Positions 42,041 to 51,254 are shown, numbered from the stretch's first letter. The stretch: DNA of 64,000 nt from Streptomyces sp. AP-93 (GCF_022808175.1 NZ_JALGBX010000010.1:1-64000), one strand, 5' to 3'. Numbers and translations: made by a program. The notes: generated from the sequence alone by a model not told the origin.

Positions 42041-44302
42041 ATGGGCCGAGCAGAAGCGCGAAGGGCGCAGCAGCAGCGCGGTGCACGACGAGCGCCGCGC
42101 GGGCGCGGGCGCGGCAAGGGCAGGGGCGGGAAGCCGACCGGCATACGCCGCTTCTTCACCTGGAAGAAGGTGCTCGGCACCTTCTTCGGGGCGGTGCTGC
42201 TCGGCATGGCGGCCCTGATCGGCCTCTACTTCTACGTGGAACTGCCGGACCCGAACGCTGATGCGCGGGCGCAGAACAACGTCTACAAGCTCTCCGACGG
42301 CACGGTCATGGCCCGCGTCGGCGCGATGAACCGTCAGATCGTCTCGATCGACAAGGTCCCGGGGGACGTGCAGACGGCCTTCATCGCGATCGAGAACAAG
42401 TCCTTCTACACCGACCAGGGCGTCGACCTCAAGGGCATCGGCCGCGGCGTGTTCAACACCGTCACCGGCAGGGGCAAGGCCGGCGGTTCGACGATCACCC
42501 AGCAGTACGTCAAGAACTTCTACCTGACGCAGGACCAGACGGCGACCCGCAAGCTGAGGGAGCTGATCATCTCCCTCAAGGTCGACCAGGAGCTGTCGAA
42601 GCCCGAGATCCTCGCCGGCTACCTGAACACCAACTTCTACGGCCGCAACGCCTACGGCATCCAGGCCGCGGCCCAGGCCTACTACGGGGTCGACGCCGAC
42701 AAGCTGACCCTGGAGCAGGGCGCGTACCTCGCCGCCGTCCTCCAGGCCCCCAGCCAGTACGACTGGGCGACCGCCGGCCCGAACGGCAAGAAGCTGGTCA
42801 TGATCCGCTTCAACGGCGTCCTCGACAACATGGTCGAGATGGGCAAACTGGACCCGGCCAAGCGCCAGGGGATGAAGTTCCAGGAGCCGATCAAGCCCAA
42901 GGTGGCCGCCGGCTCGGAGGGCCAGAAGGGCTACCTGATCCAGGCCGCCGACGAGGAGGTCAAGCGGCAGACCGGCATGACCGACGGCCAGCTCAAGGCC
43001 GGCGGCTGGGAGATCACCCTCTCCATCGACCCGAAGAAGCAGGCGGCGCTGGAGAAGGCGGTCCAGGACGAGCTGGAATCCAAGCTCGACCGCAAGGGCC
43101 GCACCGTCGACGCCGCCGTGCAGGCGGGTGCCACCTCCGTGGACCCGAAGACCGGCGCGATCGTCGCGATGTACGGCGGCACCGGGCAGGGCGAGCAGTG
43201 GGCCAGCAACGCCCTGCGCAAGGACTTCCAGCCGGGCTCGACCTTCAAGCCGGTCGTGCTCGCCGCCGCCCTGGAGCGCAAGTCGGTCACGCAGGACGAG
43301 AGGCCGATCACGCCCAACACCCTCTACGACGGCACCAGCAAGCGCCCGGTGGTCGGCAGCGACACCCCGTTCAACCCGCAGAACCAGGACGACCGCGACT
43401 ACGGCGACCCGATGATGACGGTGCAGTCCGCCACCAACTCCTCGGTGAACTCCGTGTACGCCCAGATGATCGTGGACGTCGGGCCGAAGAACGCGAAGAC
43501 GACCGCCCTGCAACTCGGCATGAAGGACCGCGACGGCTGGCCCGAGGACAGGCCGGCCATGTCGCTCGGCACCATGAGCGCCGACACCGTGGAGATGGCC
43601 GGCGTCTACGCCACCTTCGACAACCACGGCAAGAAGGTCACGCCGAGCATCGTCAAGTCCGCCAAGCACGCGGGCCGCGAGTACAAGGCGGTCCGCGCGG
43701 TCGGCGACCAGGCCATCAGCCGCAAGACCGCCGACACCGTCACCAAGGTCCTCACCGGCGTCGTCGAGGACGGCTCCGGCAAGGCCGTGAGGAGCTCGGC
43801 CTACGAGGCCGCGGGCAAGACCGGCACCACCGAGAGGAACGTGGCCGCCTGGTTCACCGGGTTCACGCCCGAACTCGTCACCGTCGTCGCGATGTTCGGA
43901 GACGATCCCGTCACCCACAAGCAGACCAGCCTGACCGGTACCGCCGGCGGCGGACGCGCGGGCGGCTCCAGCTTCCCGGCCGCGATCTGGAAGGAGTACA
44001 CCCTCGCCGCGCTCCAGGGCGGCAACACGGGCTCCTTCGACCTGGAGGAGGCGGACATGGGCAAGGTCCAGTCGCCGAGCACCAGCAGCTCCCCGTCGAG
44101 CTCGCCGAGCGGCACTCCGTCGTCGAGCAAGTCGCCGAGCGGCACTCCGTCGTCGAGCAAGTCGCCGAGCGGCACCCCGTCGTCGAGCAAGTCGCCGAGC
44201 GGCACCCCGTCGTCGAGCAAGTCGCCGAGCAGCACCCCGTCGCCGTCGAAGTCGAGCTCGTCGAAGCCCTCGTCGCCGCCGAACCGGGAGCCCGAACGGT
44301 AA
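42041..44302 (+). CDS. Class A penicillin-binding protein (transglycosylase-transpeptidase)
   Basis: A 753-residue PBP. Basic N-terminal tail (1-40), one membrane anchor (about 44-68), a GT51 domain (about 85-260) with AIENKSFYTDQGVDL carrying the catalytic Glu and GGSTITQQYVKNFYL, and a transpeptidase domain (about 340-625) with PGSTFKPVV (SxxK), SSVNS (SxN) and GKTGTT (KTG). The outer tail is Ser/Pro-rich with five ten-residue SPSGTPSSSK-type repeats, probably spanning the wall. It polymerises and cross-links peptidoglycan. Confidence 0.94.
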   Translation: MGRAEARRAQQQRGARRAPRGRGRGKGRGGKPTGIRRFFTWKKVLGTFFGAVLLGMAALIGLYFYVELPDPNADARAQNNVYKLSDGTVMARVGAMNRQIVSIDKVPGDVQTAFIAIENKSFYTDQGVDLKGIGRGVFNTVTGRGKAGGSTITQQYVKNFYLTQDQTATRKLRELIISLKVDQELSKPEILAGYLNTNFYGRNAYGIQAAAQAYYGVDADKLTLEQGAYLAAVLQAPSQYDWATAGPNGKKLVMIRFNGVLDNMVEMGKLDPAKRQGMKFQEPIKPKVAAGSEGQKGYLIQAADEEVKRQTGMTDGQLKAGGWEITLSIDPKKQAALEKAVQDELESKLDRKGRTVDAAVQAGATSVDPKTGAIVAMYGGTGQGEQWASNALRKDFQPGSTFKPVVLAAALERKSVTQDERPITPNTLYDGTSKRPVVGSDTPFNPQNQDDRDYGDPMMTVQSATNSSVNSVYAQMIVDVGPKNAKTTALQLGMKDRDGWPEDRPAMSLGTMSADTVEMAGVYATFDNHGKKVTPSIVKSAKHAGREYKAVRAVGDQAISRKTADTVTKVLTGVVEDGSGKAVRSSAYEAAGKTGTTERNVAAWFTGFTPELVTVVAMFGDDPVTHKQTSLTGTAGGGRAGGSSFPAAIWKEYTLAALQGGNTGSFDLEEADMGKVQSPSTSSSPSSSPSGTPSSSKSPSGTPSSSKSPSGTPSSSKSPSGTPSSSKSPSSTPSPSKSSSSKPSSPPNREPER
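44102..44251. repeat. Five 30-bp tandem repeats in the PBP tail
   Basis: Four near-identical 30-bp units (44102-44221) plus one diverged copy, each coding SPSGTPSSSK or SPSSTPSPSK. In frame; expected to expand or contract without frameshift. Confidence 0.85.
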
Positions 44303-44372
44303 GCAGCACCGCAGGACCCGGCCTGGACCCGGACCCGGATCAGGGTCCGGATCCGGGTCCGGATCCGTAGAC

Positions 44373-44410
44373 ACCACTGCCCCGCGGCTTCGTGCCGGCG
44401 GGGCAGTGGT
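44373..44410. terminator. Bidirectional terminator between the PBP and SpoIIE genes
   Basis: ACCACTGCCCCGC and GCGGGGCAGTGGT, a perfect 13-bp stem with a 12-nt loop between convergent genes. Confidence 0.85.
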
Positions 44411-44436
44411 GCGTACGGGGCCGGGTGGCGGCCCCG

Positions 44437-46695
44437 TCAGCGGCGGTCCGGGGCTCCCGGTGTGCCCGGCGCGCCCGGTGCGGGCGGCAGCGCGAGCTCG
44501 AACCAGACCACCTTGCCGCTGCTCAGCCGGGTGGCACCCCAGCGGCGGGCCATCCGGTTGACCAGGAACAGGCCGCGGCCGCCCTCGTCGTCGTCGCGGG
44601 CCCGGCGCTGGCGCGGCAGCTGCGGGGAGTCGTCGCCGACCTCGCAGCGCAGCACGTCCGTCCGCAGGAGCCGTAGGGTCACGGGCCGCTCGGCGTACCG
44701 CACGGCATTCGTCACGACCTCGCTGACCAGCAGCTCCAGCGAGTCCTCCAGCTCCTCCAGCCCCCAGCGCGCCAGCGCGCGGCGGGCGAACCGGCGGGCC
44801 CGGCCCGGAGCGGTCTCCTCCGGGTCCAGGAACCAGTACGCCACGTCGCTGGGCGCGATCCCGTCGAAGCGGGCCGCGAGCAGCGCGATGTCGTCGTCCC
44901 GGTCACCGGGACCGAGCATGTCCAGGATGTCGTCGCACAGGGCCTCCAGCGGCGGCGGGTGGTCCAGGCCCGTCAGCTGCGCGGTGGTGGCGAGCCGTTC
45001 GCGGAGCTGCTCGATGCCGGTCCAGACGTCCCGCAGCCGGGACTCGACGAGACCGTCGGTGTACAGCACGAGGGTGGCCCCGGCCGGGGCGTCCAGCTCC
45101 ACGGCCTCGAAGTCCACGCCGCCGACGCCGATGGGGGCGCCCGGGGGTACGCGCAGCACCTCGGCGCGGCCGCCCAGGTGCAGCAGGACCGGCGGCGGGT
45201 GGCCGGCGTTGGCGATGGTGATCCGGTGCGACACCGGGTCGTAGACGGCGTAGAGGCAGGTGGCCATCCGGTCGGAGCCCAGGCGCTGCGCCTGCTCGTC
45301 CAGGTGGTGCAGGACCTCGGCGGGCGGCAGGTCGAGCTGCGCCAGCGTCTGGGCCGTCGTACGGAGCTGTCCCATGATCGCGGCGGAGGTCATGGAGTGG
45401 CCCATGACGTCGCCGACGACGAGCGCGACCCGGCTGCCGGGCAGGGGTATGGCGTCGTACCAGTCGCCGCCGACCCGGGCCGTCTCGGCGGCGGGCAGGT
45501 AGCGGCTGGCGAGGCGCACCCCGGTGGGCTGGGGAAGGCTGTCGGGCAGCATCGTGCGCTGGAGCTCGTCGGCGATGTAGGCCTCGCGGCCGTAGAGCAC
45601 GGCCTTGTCGATGCCCAGCGCGGTGTGGGTGGCCAGCTGCGCGGCGACCAGCAGGTCGTTCGTCTCGAAGGCCGGCCGCTCCGGGGTGCGCAGGAACACC
45701 GCCGCGCCGATGACGCGGCGGCGGCCCCGCAGCGGGGCGAGGATGGCCCGCTGGCCGCGCGGGACCGGGTGGTCGGCGCCCAGCAGCTCCGGCAGGGCGG
45801 CGCGGGCGGCGGCAGAGGACCCGAAGACGGGTCGTACGCCGCGCAGCACCTCGGCCAGCGCCCCGCCGGGGCGGATCTCGCACAGCTCGGCCGCGGGCAG
45901 GTCACCCTGCGGGCCGACCAGGGCGAGCTGGCTGAAGTCGAGCTCGCCGTCGGGGGTCATCGCGCCGGCGATGCCGGCTCCTGCGGCCGCTGTCGCTGCC
46001 GCTCCGGTGAACTCGTCGATCGGCCGGAGCCGGTCGGTTCGGCGGAGCCTTAAAACGACCGGTCCGACGGGCCGCTCGTCGCCGACGGGGAGGGGATCGC
46101 GCAGGTAGACGAGGATGGCGTCGGAGAAGGTGGGCACGGTGGCCCGGCACAGGCCGAGCACGATCTCGTCGAGGTCGATCCCGCGCGCGATCCGCCGGGT
46201 GGCGGCTCCGACGAACCGCAGCCGGTCGCCTTCCCGCCGCGCGATGGTCGCGTCGACCCCGATGCCGCTGACCGGTCCGGACGCGGAGCCGGACCCGCCG
46301 GCGCCCTGTCCGAACGCGGTGCCGGGCCGGCCCGTCCCGCGGGCGGCTTCGCCGTCGCGGGTGCGCGCGCTGCCGGCCTCGGCGGCCGCGGCCGCGTCAC
46401 GGCCGGCCCCGTCACGGCCGGCCCGGACCCGGGCCGCGCCCTGGCCGGGGGCGGCATCGGCATCGCCGGGCTCCGCGGCCCCGTCGGAGGCGGACGGCGC
46501 CTCCGCCGTGGCGCGGGGACGGGGCAGGTCCGCCGCCTGGGGCTGCGCATGCGTGCGCACGGCCTCGGCCGCCGGGAGCGGGGCCTTGCCGTGGCCCAGT
46601 TCCTCCGTGCCGTGGCCGGGCTCATCCGTCCGACCGCCGGAGGCAACCGGCTGGGGGCCCTCCTGAGAGGTGGGGTACTCCGTCACGCGTGGCAT
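44437..46695 (-). CDS. SpoIIE/PP2C phosphatase with GAF and HATPase (RsbW-like) domains
   Basis: A 752-residue protein from ATG 46695 (MPRVTEYPTS, GGACGGA upstream). Order: disordered acidic/Ala-rich 1-150; sensor-like region and GAF (about 290-385, ending AAQLATHTALGIDKAVLYGREAYIADELQRTMLP in parts); SpoIIE phosphatase (about 395-610) with RVGGDWYDAI, VVGDVMGHSMTSA and LYTDGLVESR carrying metal Asp residues; and a C-terminal histidine-kinase-like ATPase (about 620-745) with VSEVVTNAVRYAERP and GRGLFLVNRMARRWG. Streptomyces use such fusions in anti-sigma/anti-anti-sigma partner switching, with both phosphatase and kinase-like activity in one chain. Confidence 0.92.
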   Translation of the reverse strand: MPRVTEYPTSQEGPQPVASGGRTDEPGHGTEELGHGKAPLPAAEAVRTHAQPQAADLPRPRATAEAPSASDGAAEPGDADAAPGQGAARVRAGRDGAGRDAAAAAEAGSARTRDGEAARGTGRPGTAFGQGAGGSGSASGPVSGIGVDATIARREGDRLRFVGAATRRIARGIDLDEIVLGLCRATVPTFSDAILVYLRDPLPVGDERPVGPVVLRLRRTDRLRPIDEFTGAAATAAAGAGIAGAMTPDGELDFSQLALVGPQGDLPAAELCEIRPGGALAEVLRGVRPVFGSSAAARAALPELLGADHPVPRGQRAILAPLRGRRRVIGAAVFLRTPERPAFETNDLLVAAQLATHTALGIDKAVLYGREAYIADELQRTMLPDSLPQPTGVRLASRYLPAAETARVGGDWYDAIPLPGSRVALVVGDVMGHSMTSAAIMGQLRTTAQTLAQLDLPPAEVLHHLDEQAQRLGSDRMATCLYAVYDPVSHRITIANAGHPPPVLLHLGGRAEVLRVPPGAPIGVGGVDFEAVELDAPAGATLVLYTDGLVESRLRDVWTGIEQLRERLATTAQLTGLDHPPPLEALCDDILDMLGPGDRDDDIALLAARFDGIAPSDVAYWFLDPEETAPGRARRFARRALARWGLEELEDSLELLVSEVVTNAVRYAERPVTLRLLRTDVLRCEVGDDSPQLPRQRRARDDDEGGRGLFLVNRMARRWGATRLSSGKVVWFELALPPAPGAPGTPGAPDRR

Positions 46696-46825
46696 TCCGT
46701 CCGTTTGCGCTCGATGTGCGCTGCACTCAACTCGGTCAGTCGCGGTATACCCGCTCAGCGGCGGGGACACCATCACCCCGCGTTTCCGCGTCCCGCTCGT
46801 TACCTCTCGCTATCGCGTCGGCCTA

Positions 46826-46858
46826 GGTCAAATGCTGTTCCGCTGGCGGCATTTGACC
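46826..46858. other. 10-bp inverted repeat upstream of the SpoIIE gene
   Basis: GGTCAAATGC (46826-46835) and GCATTTGACC (46849-46858), perfect, separated by 13 nt, in the 221-bp gap between the DUF402 stop and the SpoIIE start. Could be a terminator for DUF402 or an operator. Confidence 0.5.
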
Positions 46859-46916
46859 GCCGACGCCCCGGCGGAGGACGATCCTACGATTGCCCCCCGG
46901 GGGCGCATCAAGGGTC

Positions 46917-47684
46917 TCATGAGGTCATATGCGCCGGAGTGCGGTCCCAGTCCTCCGGCAGGGCCGGTACGCCCCAGGCCGGGTCCGGTCGCCAATCCTG
47001 CCAGCCTTCGGAGAACGGCGGACCCCAGGCCCGGATCACGTCCACCGCCGCACGGCCGGCCGCGCGCACGCGCCCGGCCTGTTCCGGGTCCATCAGACCG
47101 GCCCGCTGGGCCTGTGCGAACTCGTCCTCGTCCAGCCACTTCCAGCTTCGGTCCGGGTAGACGGCGATGTCGAGGAAGTGGTCCACGGAGTCCACCCCGC
47201 CGGCCCACCGCGACCTGGGCTCCTCCAGATTCACGTACCAGTTCTTGAGCCGCCAGCCCGGCCCCCAGAACAGCCACACCGACCACGGATCCCCGGGCCG
47301 TGCCAGCTTCAGCACGCCCCCACCGAACCAGCGTGAGCGTACGGTGGTCCGCGGCGCGGTGTACCGGGTGGCGAGCGGCTCCTCGTGGACCGGGGTCCCG
47401 TCGGCGAGCACCGGCTTGACGCACTCCGTCCCGGGGGCCATCCACACCGCGAGCAGCTCGTCGGTGTCGGCCACCACGGTCACGGGCCGGCAGATGCGGA
47501 CGGCGCCCTTCGCGTCGGGCGCGTGATCGCGGTAGCGCCAGAGGATCTGCTCCCCGGGCGCCCAGCGGACACCCTCCGCGGCGCCCCGCTCCGCGCTCCG
47601 TGCCGAGCGCGGTGCCGAGCCCCGTGCCGCGCCCCGTGCCGAGCTCCGCGCACTGCCGCCCCCGCGGCCTCCGGTACCTGTCAT
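46917..47684 (-). CDS. DUF402 (FomD-like) nucleotide phosphohydrolase-type protein
   Basis: A 255-residue protein. Ala/Arg-rich low-complexity start (1-35), then a DUF402 domain: WLFWGPGWRLKNWYVNLEEP, VDSVDHFLDIAVYPDRSWKWLDEDEF, then AQAQRAGLMDPEQ. DUF402 proteins such as FomD and the YlaN-adjacent Ntdp hydrolyse nucleoside di/triphosphates or nucleotidyl derivatives using metal ions bound by the conserved Asp/Glu. Lies 112 bp downstream of fumC on the same strand; the same neighbours appear in S. coelicolor as I recall. Confidence 0.85.
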   Translation of the reverse strand: MTGTGGRGGGSARSSARGAARGSAPRSARSAERGAAEGVRWAPGEQILWRYRDHAPDAKGAVRICRPVTVVADTDELLAVWMAPGTECVKPVLADGTPVHEEPLATRYTAPRTTVRSRWFGGGVLKLARPGDPWSVWLFWGPGWRLKNWYVNLEEPRSRWAGGVDSVDHFLDIAVYPDRSWKWLDEDEFAQAQRAGLMDPEQAGRVRAAGRAAVDVIRAWGPPFSEGWQDWRPDPAWGVPALPEDWDRTPAHMTS

Positions 47685-47796
47685 GGGCAGATCTTAGGGC
47701 TGGGGTCCGGAGGAACGCTGCGCTGCAGGTCACCGAGGTGCCCGGGGGCGGGAAACGACCGGATCCGGACCCCGGGACGGGGCTGCCGCTCCCAGG

Positions 47797-49221
47797 TCAG
47801 GGGCGGGTCATCCGCAGCACGTCCAGTGCTTCGTCGAGCTGCTCCAGGGTGAGGTCGCCGCGGTCCACGTAGCCCGACTCCAGGACGACCTCCCGGATCG
47901 TCTTGCGCTCCGCGAGGGACTTCTTGGCCACCTTGGCGGCCTCCTCGTAGCCGATGTACCGGTTCAGCGGGGTCACCACGGAGGGCGAGGACTCGGCGTA
48001 CTCCCTGGCCCGGGCCGTGTTGGCGGTGATTCCGTCCACGGTGCGGTCCGCCAGCAGGCGGCTCACGGAGCCCAGCAGCCGGATGGACTCCAGGAGGTTG
48101 CGGGCCATCACGGGGAGCATCACGTTGAGCTCGAAGTTGCCCGCGGCGCCCGCCACGGCCACCGCCGCGTCGTTCCCCATCACCTGGGCGGCGACCATCA
48201 GCGCAGCCTCCGGGATGACCGGATTGACCTTCCCGGGCATGATCGAGGACCCCGGTTGGAGATCCGGGAGATTGATTTCGGCCAATCCGGTGCGCGGGCC
48301 CGAGGCCATCCAGCGCAGGTCGTTGCAGATCTTGGTGAGCGAGACGGCGACCGTGCGGAGCATTCCGGAGGTCTCCACGAGCGCGTCCCGGGCCCCCTGG
48401 GCCTCGAAGTGGTCCCGGGCCTCGGTCAGCGGCAGCCCCGTCGCCGCGGCGACCTCGGCGATCACGGCCGCGGAGAACCCCGGCGGGGTGTTGATCCCGG
48501 TGCCCACGGCGGTCCCGCCCAGGGGCAGTTCGGCCAGCCGCGGCAGCGCCGCGCGCAGCCGCTCGACGCCGTAGCGGAGCTGGACCGCGTACCCGCCGAA
48601 CTCCTGGCCCAGGGTGACCGGGGTGGCGTCCATCAGGTGTGTCCGGCCGGCCTTGACCACCTGGGAGAACTCGGCGGCCTTGCGTTCCATCGCGCCGGCC
48701 AGGTGCTCCAGGGCGGGGATGAGCTCGCCGGTGACGGCGGCGGTGGCGGCGATGTGGATGGAGGACGGGAAGACGTCGTTGGAGCTCTGCGAGGCGTTGA
48801 CGTGGTCGTTGGGGTGGACGGCGCGGCCGAGCCGCTCCGTGGCCAGGGTGGCGATCACCTCGTTGGCGTTCATGTTGGACGAGGTGCCGGAACCCGTCTG
48901 GAACACGTCGACGGGGAAGTGTTCGTCCCAGCGGCCCCCGGCGACCTCGGCGGCCGCCGAGACGATCGCGGCGGCGATGTCCTCGTCGACCACGCCGAGC
49001 CGGGCGTTGACGGTGGCGGCCGCGGCCTTGATCCGGGCGAGCGCCTCGATGTGGGCGCGCTCCAGGCGCAGCCCGGAGATCGGGAAGTTCTCCACGGCGC
49101 GCTGGGTCTGAGCTCGCCATTTGGCGTGCGCGGGGACGCGTACGTCGCCCATGGAGTCGTGCTCGGTACGGAAGCTCTCGGGGTCGCCCGGGCCGTCGGC
49201 GGTCTGCTGGTGGTCGGTCAT
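47797..49221 (-). CDS. fumC: Fumarate hydratase, class II
   Basis: A 474-residue iron-independent fumarase of the aspartase/fumarase superfamily. Signature GSSIMPGKVNPVIPEA is exact; TGSGTSSNMNANEV, HVNASQSSNDVFPSS and KAGRTHLMDATPVTLGQEFGGY complete the active site. It interconverts fumarate and malate in the TCA cycle. A class I enzyme lies at 61902, so the genome segment carries both the iron-sulfur and the iron-independent form. Confidence 0.95.
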   Translation of the reverse strand: MTDHQQTADGPGDPESFRTEHDSMGDVRVPAHAKWRAQTQRAVENFPISGLRLERAHIEALARIKAAAATVNARLGVVDEDIAAAIVSAAAEVAGGRWDEHFPVDVFQTGSGTSSNMNANEVIATLATERLGRAVHPNDHVNASQSSNDVFPSSIHIAATAAVTGELIPALEHLAGAMERKAAEFSQVVKAGRTHLMDATPVTLGQEFGGYAVQLRYGVERLRAALPRLAELPLGGTAVGTGINTPPGFSAAVIAEVAAATGLPLTEARDHFEAQGARDALVETSGMLRTVAVSLTKICNDLRWMASGPRTGLAEINLPDLQPGSSIMPGKVNPVIPEAALMVAAQVMGNDAAVAVAGAAGNFELNVMLPVMARNLLESIRLLGSVSRLLADRTVDGITANTARAREYAESSPSVVTPLNRYIGYEEAAKVAKKSLAERKTIREVVLESGYVDRGDLTLEQLDEALDVLRMTRP

Positions 49222-49328
49222 CTGTGGTGCCTCCTCAAAAAGTTGAGCAATTGTCTTGTTCGGACTGTTCCCAACTCGCCTACCGGCCAGTAAATACCGG
49301 TGGTAACACCGAGATCGGGGAGGCGTTC

Positions 49329-50873
49329 ATGGCACGTGCCCGTACACAATCAAGGATCAGGCTCAGATCTACCTTCGCCGCCGTCGCGGCGGCGGCGGCC
49401 GCCCTCGGGGGCGTCACCGCCATCACCCCCATGGCCCACGCGGCGACCGCCGCGGGGTCTGCCGGGGCCGTAGTGACCCCCCTCACGCCCGAACTGGAGG
49501 CCATCCGGGCCGCCGAGGCCGTCAAGATCTACGGCGACTCCGCGATCCGCCCGCTCGCCGACCGCAAGACCGGCCTGATCTCGCTCGGCGACAGCGAGAT
49601 CTCGGGCGAGGGCGTCGGCAACTACGACCCCGCGACCAACACCCCGTCCAACCAGTGCCACCGCTCGCCCGACGCGGCGATCCACCGCACCGGCATCGCG
49701 GCCGACTACACCTTCAACGCGGCCTGCTCCGGCGGCTACACGGGCAACATCAAGATCGGCGGCAGCAAGCAGTACGCCGACGAGCTGGTGCAGAGCGACA
49801 GCCTGGCCATCAAGGCCCGCAACACCAAGATCAAGATGGTGCTGCTGGTCGCCGGGGCCAACGACGACCTGCAGTTCGGCCCGGTCATGACCGACTGCGT
49901 CACCCGCTGGGTGCTCAGCCAGGGCACCTGCGAGCCGAAGTACGGTCCGGGCTGGCAGGCGCGCGTCGACGGGCTGAAGCCCAAGGTGCAGTCGACGATC
50001 GGCGACCTCAAGACTGTCATGCGCGACGCCGGTTACGCCGACACCGACTACAAACTGGTCGTGATGGGCTACCCCAGCCCGATCGGCCCCGACTTCTACG
50101 ACAACCCCGACTTCCCCGGCAAGCTCCCCGGAGGCTGCGCCGGCTACGACTCCGACGCCACCTGGGGCCGCAACTACGCGGTGCCCACCTTCGAGAAGGG
50201 CATGCGCGCGGCCGCCCTCGCCGCGGGCGCGACCTACCTCGACAACTCGCGGCTCTTCCAGGGCCACGAGGTCTGCATGGAGGACACCTGGGCCCGCGGC
50301 CTCTACCTCGACCTCGGGGACCACTTCCCGTGGGACGAGAACACCGCCCGGCAGTCCTTCCACCCCAACTACCGCGGCCACGGCGCCTTCGCGTCCTGCC
50401 TGACCCAGCTCTACGCCTCCGGCCTGCGCGAGGCCTCCTGCGCCGACCCGGCGAGCACCGGCACCCCCGTCCTGCAGGCCGGGGCCTGGGACGACCTGTA
50501 CAAGCCGCTGAAGAACGAGGCGACGGGCAACTGCGTCGACTCCAACGGCGGCGCCAGCGCCAACAACACCAAGATCCTCGGCTGGGACTGCCACGGCGGC
50601 CGCAACCAGGGCTGGTGGTACGACTCCGCCAAGAAGTCCCTCCACATCGAACTCACCCACGACCGCTGCCTGGACGCGCCCGGCGCCAACTACGGCAACG
50701 GCACCGCGCTGATCATCTGGAACTGCCACGGCGGCGCCAACCAGCAGTTCGTCCGCGACGGAGCCACCTTCCGGCCCACCGCCGCCCCGGGCACGTGCCT
50801 GACGGTGGCCGCGGCCCACGAACCGCTGCGCCTCCAGCCCTGCAACGGCTCGGCCAACCAGCGCTTCGCGTAA
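49329..50873 (+). CDS. Secreted SGNH hydrolase with C-terminal ricin-type lectin domain
   Basis: A 514-residue protein. ATG 49329 follows GGGGAGGCGTTC. Signal peptide 1-38 (PMAHAATA). The SGNH domain (about 75-370) has ISLGDSEISGEGVGNY, VAGANDDLQF (oxyanion Asn) and a late DHFPWDENTARQSFHPNYRGH with catalytic His. The last 135 residues are a ricin-type beta-trefoil (GNCVDSNGGASANNTKILGW, ..., CHGGRNQGWW, NQQFVRDG, CNGSANQRFA) that binds sugars. It probably hydrolyses esters on a polysaccharide. It opens the accessory segment beyond fumC and is followed by a terminator. Confidence 0.88.
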   Translation: MARARTQSRIRLRSTFAAVAAAAAALGGVTAITPMAHAATAAGSAGAVVTPLTPELEAIRAAEAVKIYGDSAIRPLADRKTGLISLGDSEISGEGVGNYDPATNTPSNQCHRSPDAAIHRTGIAADYTFNAACSGGYTGNIKIGGSKQYADELVQSDSLAIKARNTKIKMVLLVAGANDDLQFGPVMTDCVTRWVLSQGTCEPKYGPGWQARVDGLKPKVQSTIGDLKTVMRDAGYADTDYKLVVMGYPSPIGPDFYDNPDFPGKLPGGCAGYDSDATWGRNYAVPTFEKGMRAAALAAGATYLDNSRLFQGHEVCMEDTWARGLYLDLGDHFPWDENTARQSFHPNYRGHGAFASCLTQLYASGLREASCADPASTGTPVLQAGAWDDLYKPLKNEATGNCVDSNGGASANNTKILGWDCHGGRNQGWWYDSAKKSLHIELTHDRCLDAPGANYGNGTALIIWNCHGGANQQFVRDGATFRPTAAPGTCLTVAAAHEPLRLQPCNGSANQRFA

Positions 50874-50936
50874 CAGCCCCCGCTAGCACCCCCGCCCCAC
50901 ACGCACCCCTCACACCCACCCCTCACCGCACCCCCC

Positions 50937-50966
50937 ACACCCGGCCGGCGCATCCCGGCCGGGTGT
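50937..50966 (+). terminator. Terminator of the SGNH-lectin gene
   Basis: ACACCCGGCCGG and CCGGCCGGGTGT, a perfect 12-bp stem, 6-nt loop, then TTCC. Isolates the peptide locus from upstream transcription. Confidence 0.85.
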
Positions 50967-50989
50967 TTCCATGCCCGGGCCCGACCGGG

Positions 50990-51018
50990 CTTTGGCGGGG
51001 GTTTGGGGAAGTTCTGGC
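50990..51018 (+). promoter_or_regulatory. Predicted SARP-binding heptamer repeats upstream of the peptide gene
   Basis: CTTTGGC (50990-50996), GTTTGGG (51001-51007) and TTCTGGC (51012-51018) recur at exactly 11-bp intervals, as required for SARP/OmpR-type activators. The last unit is followed 8-11 bp later by CAGCAT, a plausible -10, and the peptide ATG is 62 bp downstream. The SARP gene at 55224-56126 would be the natural partner. Confidence 0.55.
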
Positions 51019-51080
51019 CGGGCTCGGCAGCATGGAGAACGTCCAACTCCCACCCAACCTCCCGAAAGAGGTGCATTGAG

Positions 51081-51161
51081 ATGAAGAAGATCCAGATTCG
51101 CAAGGCCGGCCCGGTCCGCCTGACGTCCTCCGCCTGCCACGTCTACCCGAACCCCGCCTAA
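51081..51161 (+). CDS. 26-residue peptide, probable RiPP or peptide-signal precursor
   Basis: ATG 51081 is preceded by AAAGAGGTGCATTGAG, a good ribosome binding site. The product starts with the basic, leader-like MKKIQIRKAG, continues through a Leu-Thr-Ser-Ser stretch and ends in CHVYPNPA. One Cys, one His, one Tyr and two Pro lie in the last eight residues, which look like a core. No signal peptide or membrane segment. It has its own upstream terminator and SARP-like box, and a 12-bp hairpin attenuator follows before the RRE-M50 gene. This precursor, hairpin, enzyme order is characteristic of ribosomal peptide loci. I do not recognise a named family. Confidence 0.65.
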   Translation: MKKIQIRKAGPVRLTSSACHVYPNPA

Positions 51162-51185
51162 CCACATCCGGGCGAGTTCGAGTAG

Positions 51186-51214
51186 GGGCGCCCCCAGTCA
51201 CCCTGGGGGCGCCC
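51186..51214 (+). terminator. Hairpin attenuator between the peptide gene and the RRE-M50 gene
   Basis: GGGCGCCCCCAG and CTGGGGGCGCCC, a perfect 12-bp stem with a 5-nt loop, 25 bp after the peptide stop, without a T-tract. Partial termination here would make much more precursor than enzyme. Confidence 0.75.
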
Positions 51215-51254
51215 TCCCCGGCCGGGCCCGGCCGACGAGAGACGGAGCACCGCC

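Noticed and set aside
44102..44251. CRISPR-like repeat array
   Set aside because: The 30-bp units are back to back without spacers and in frame with the PBP tail; it is a coding tandem repeat.
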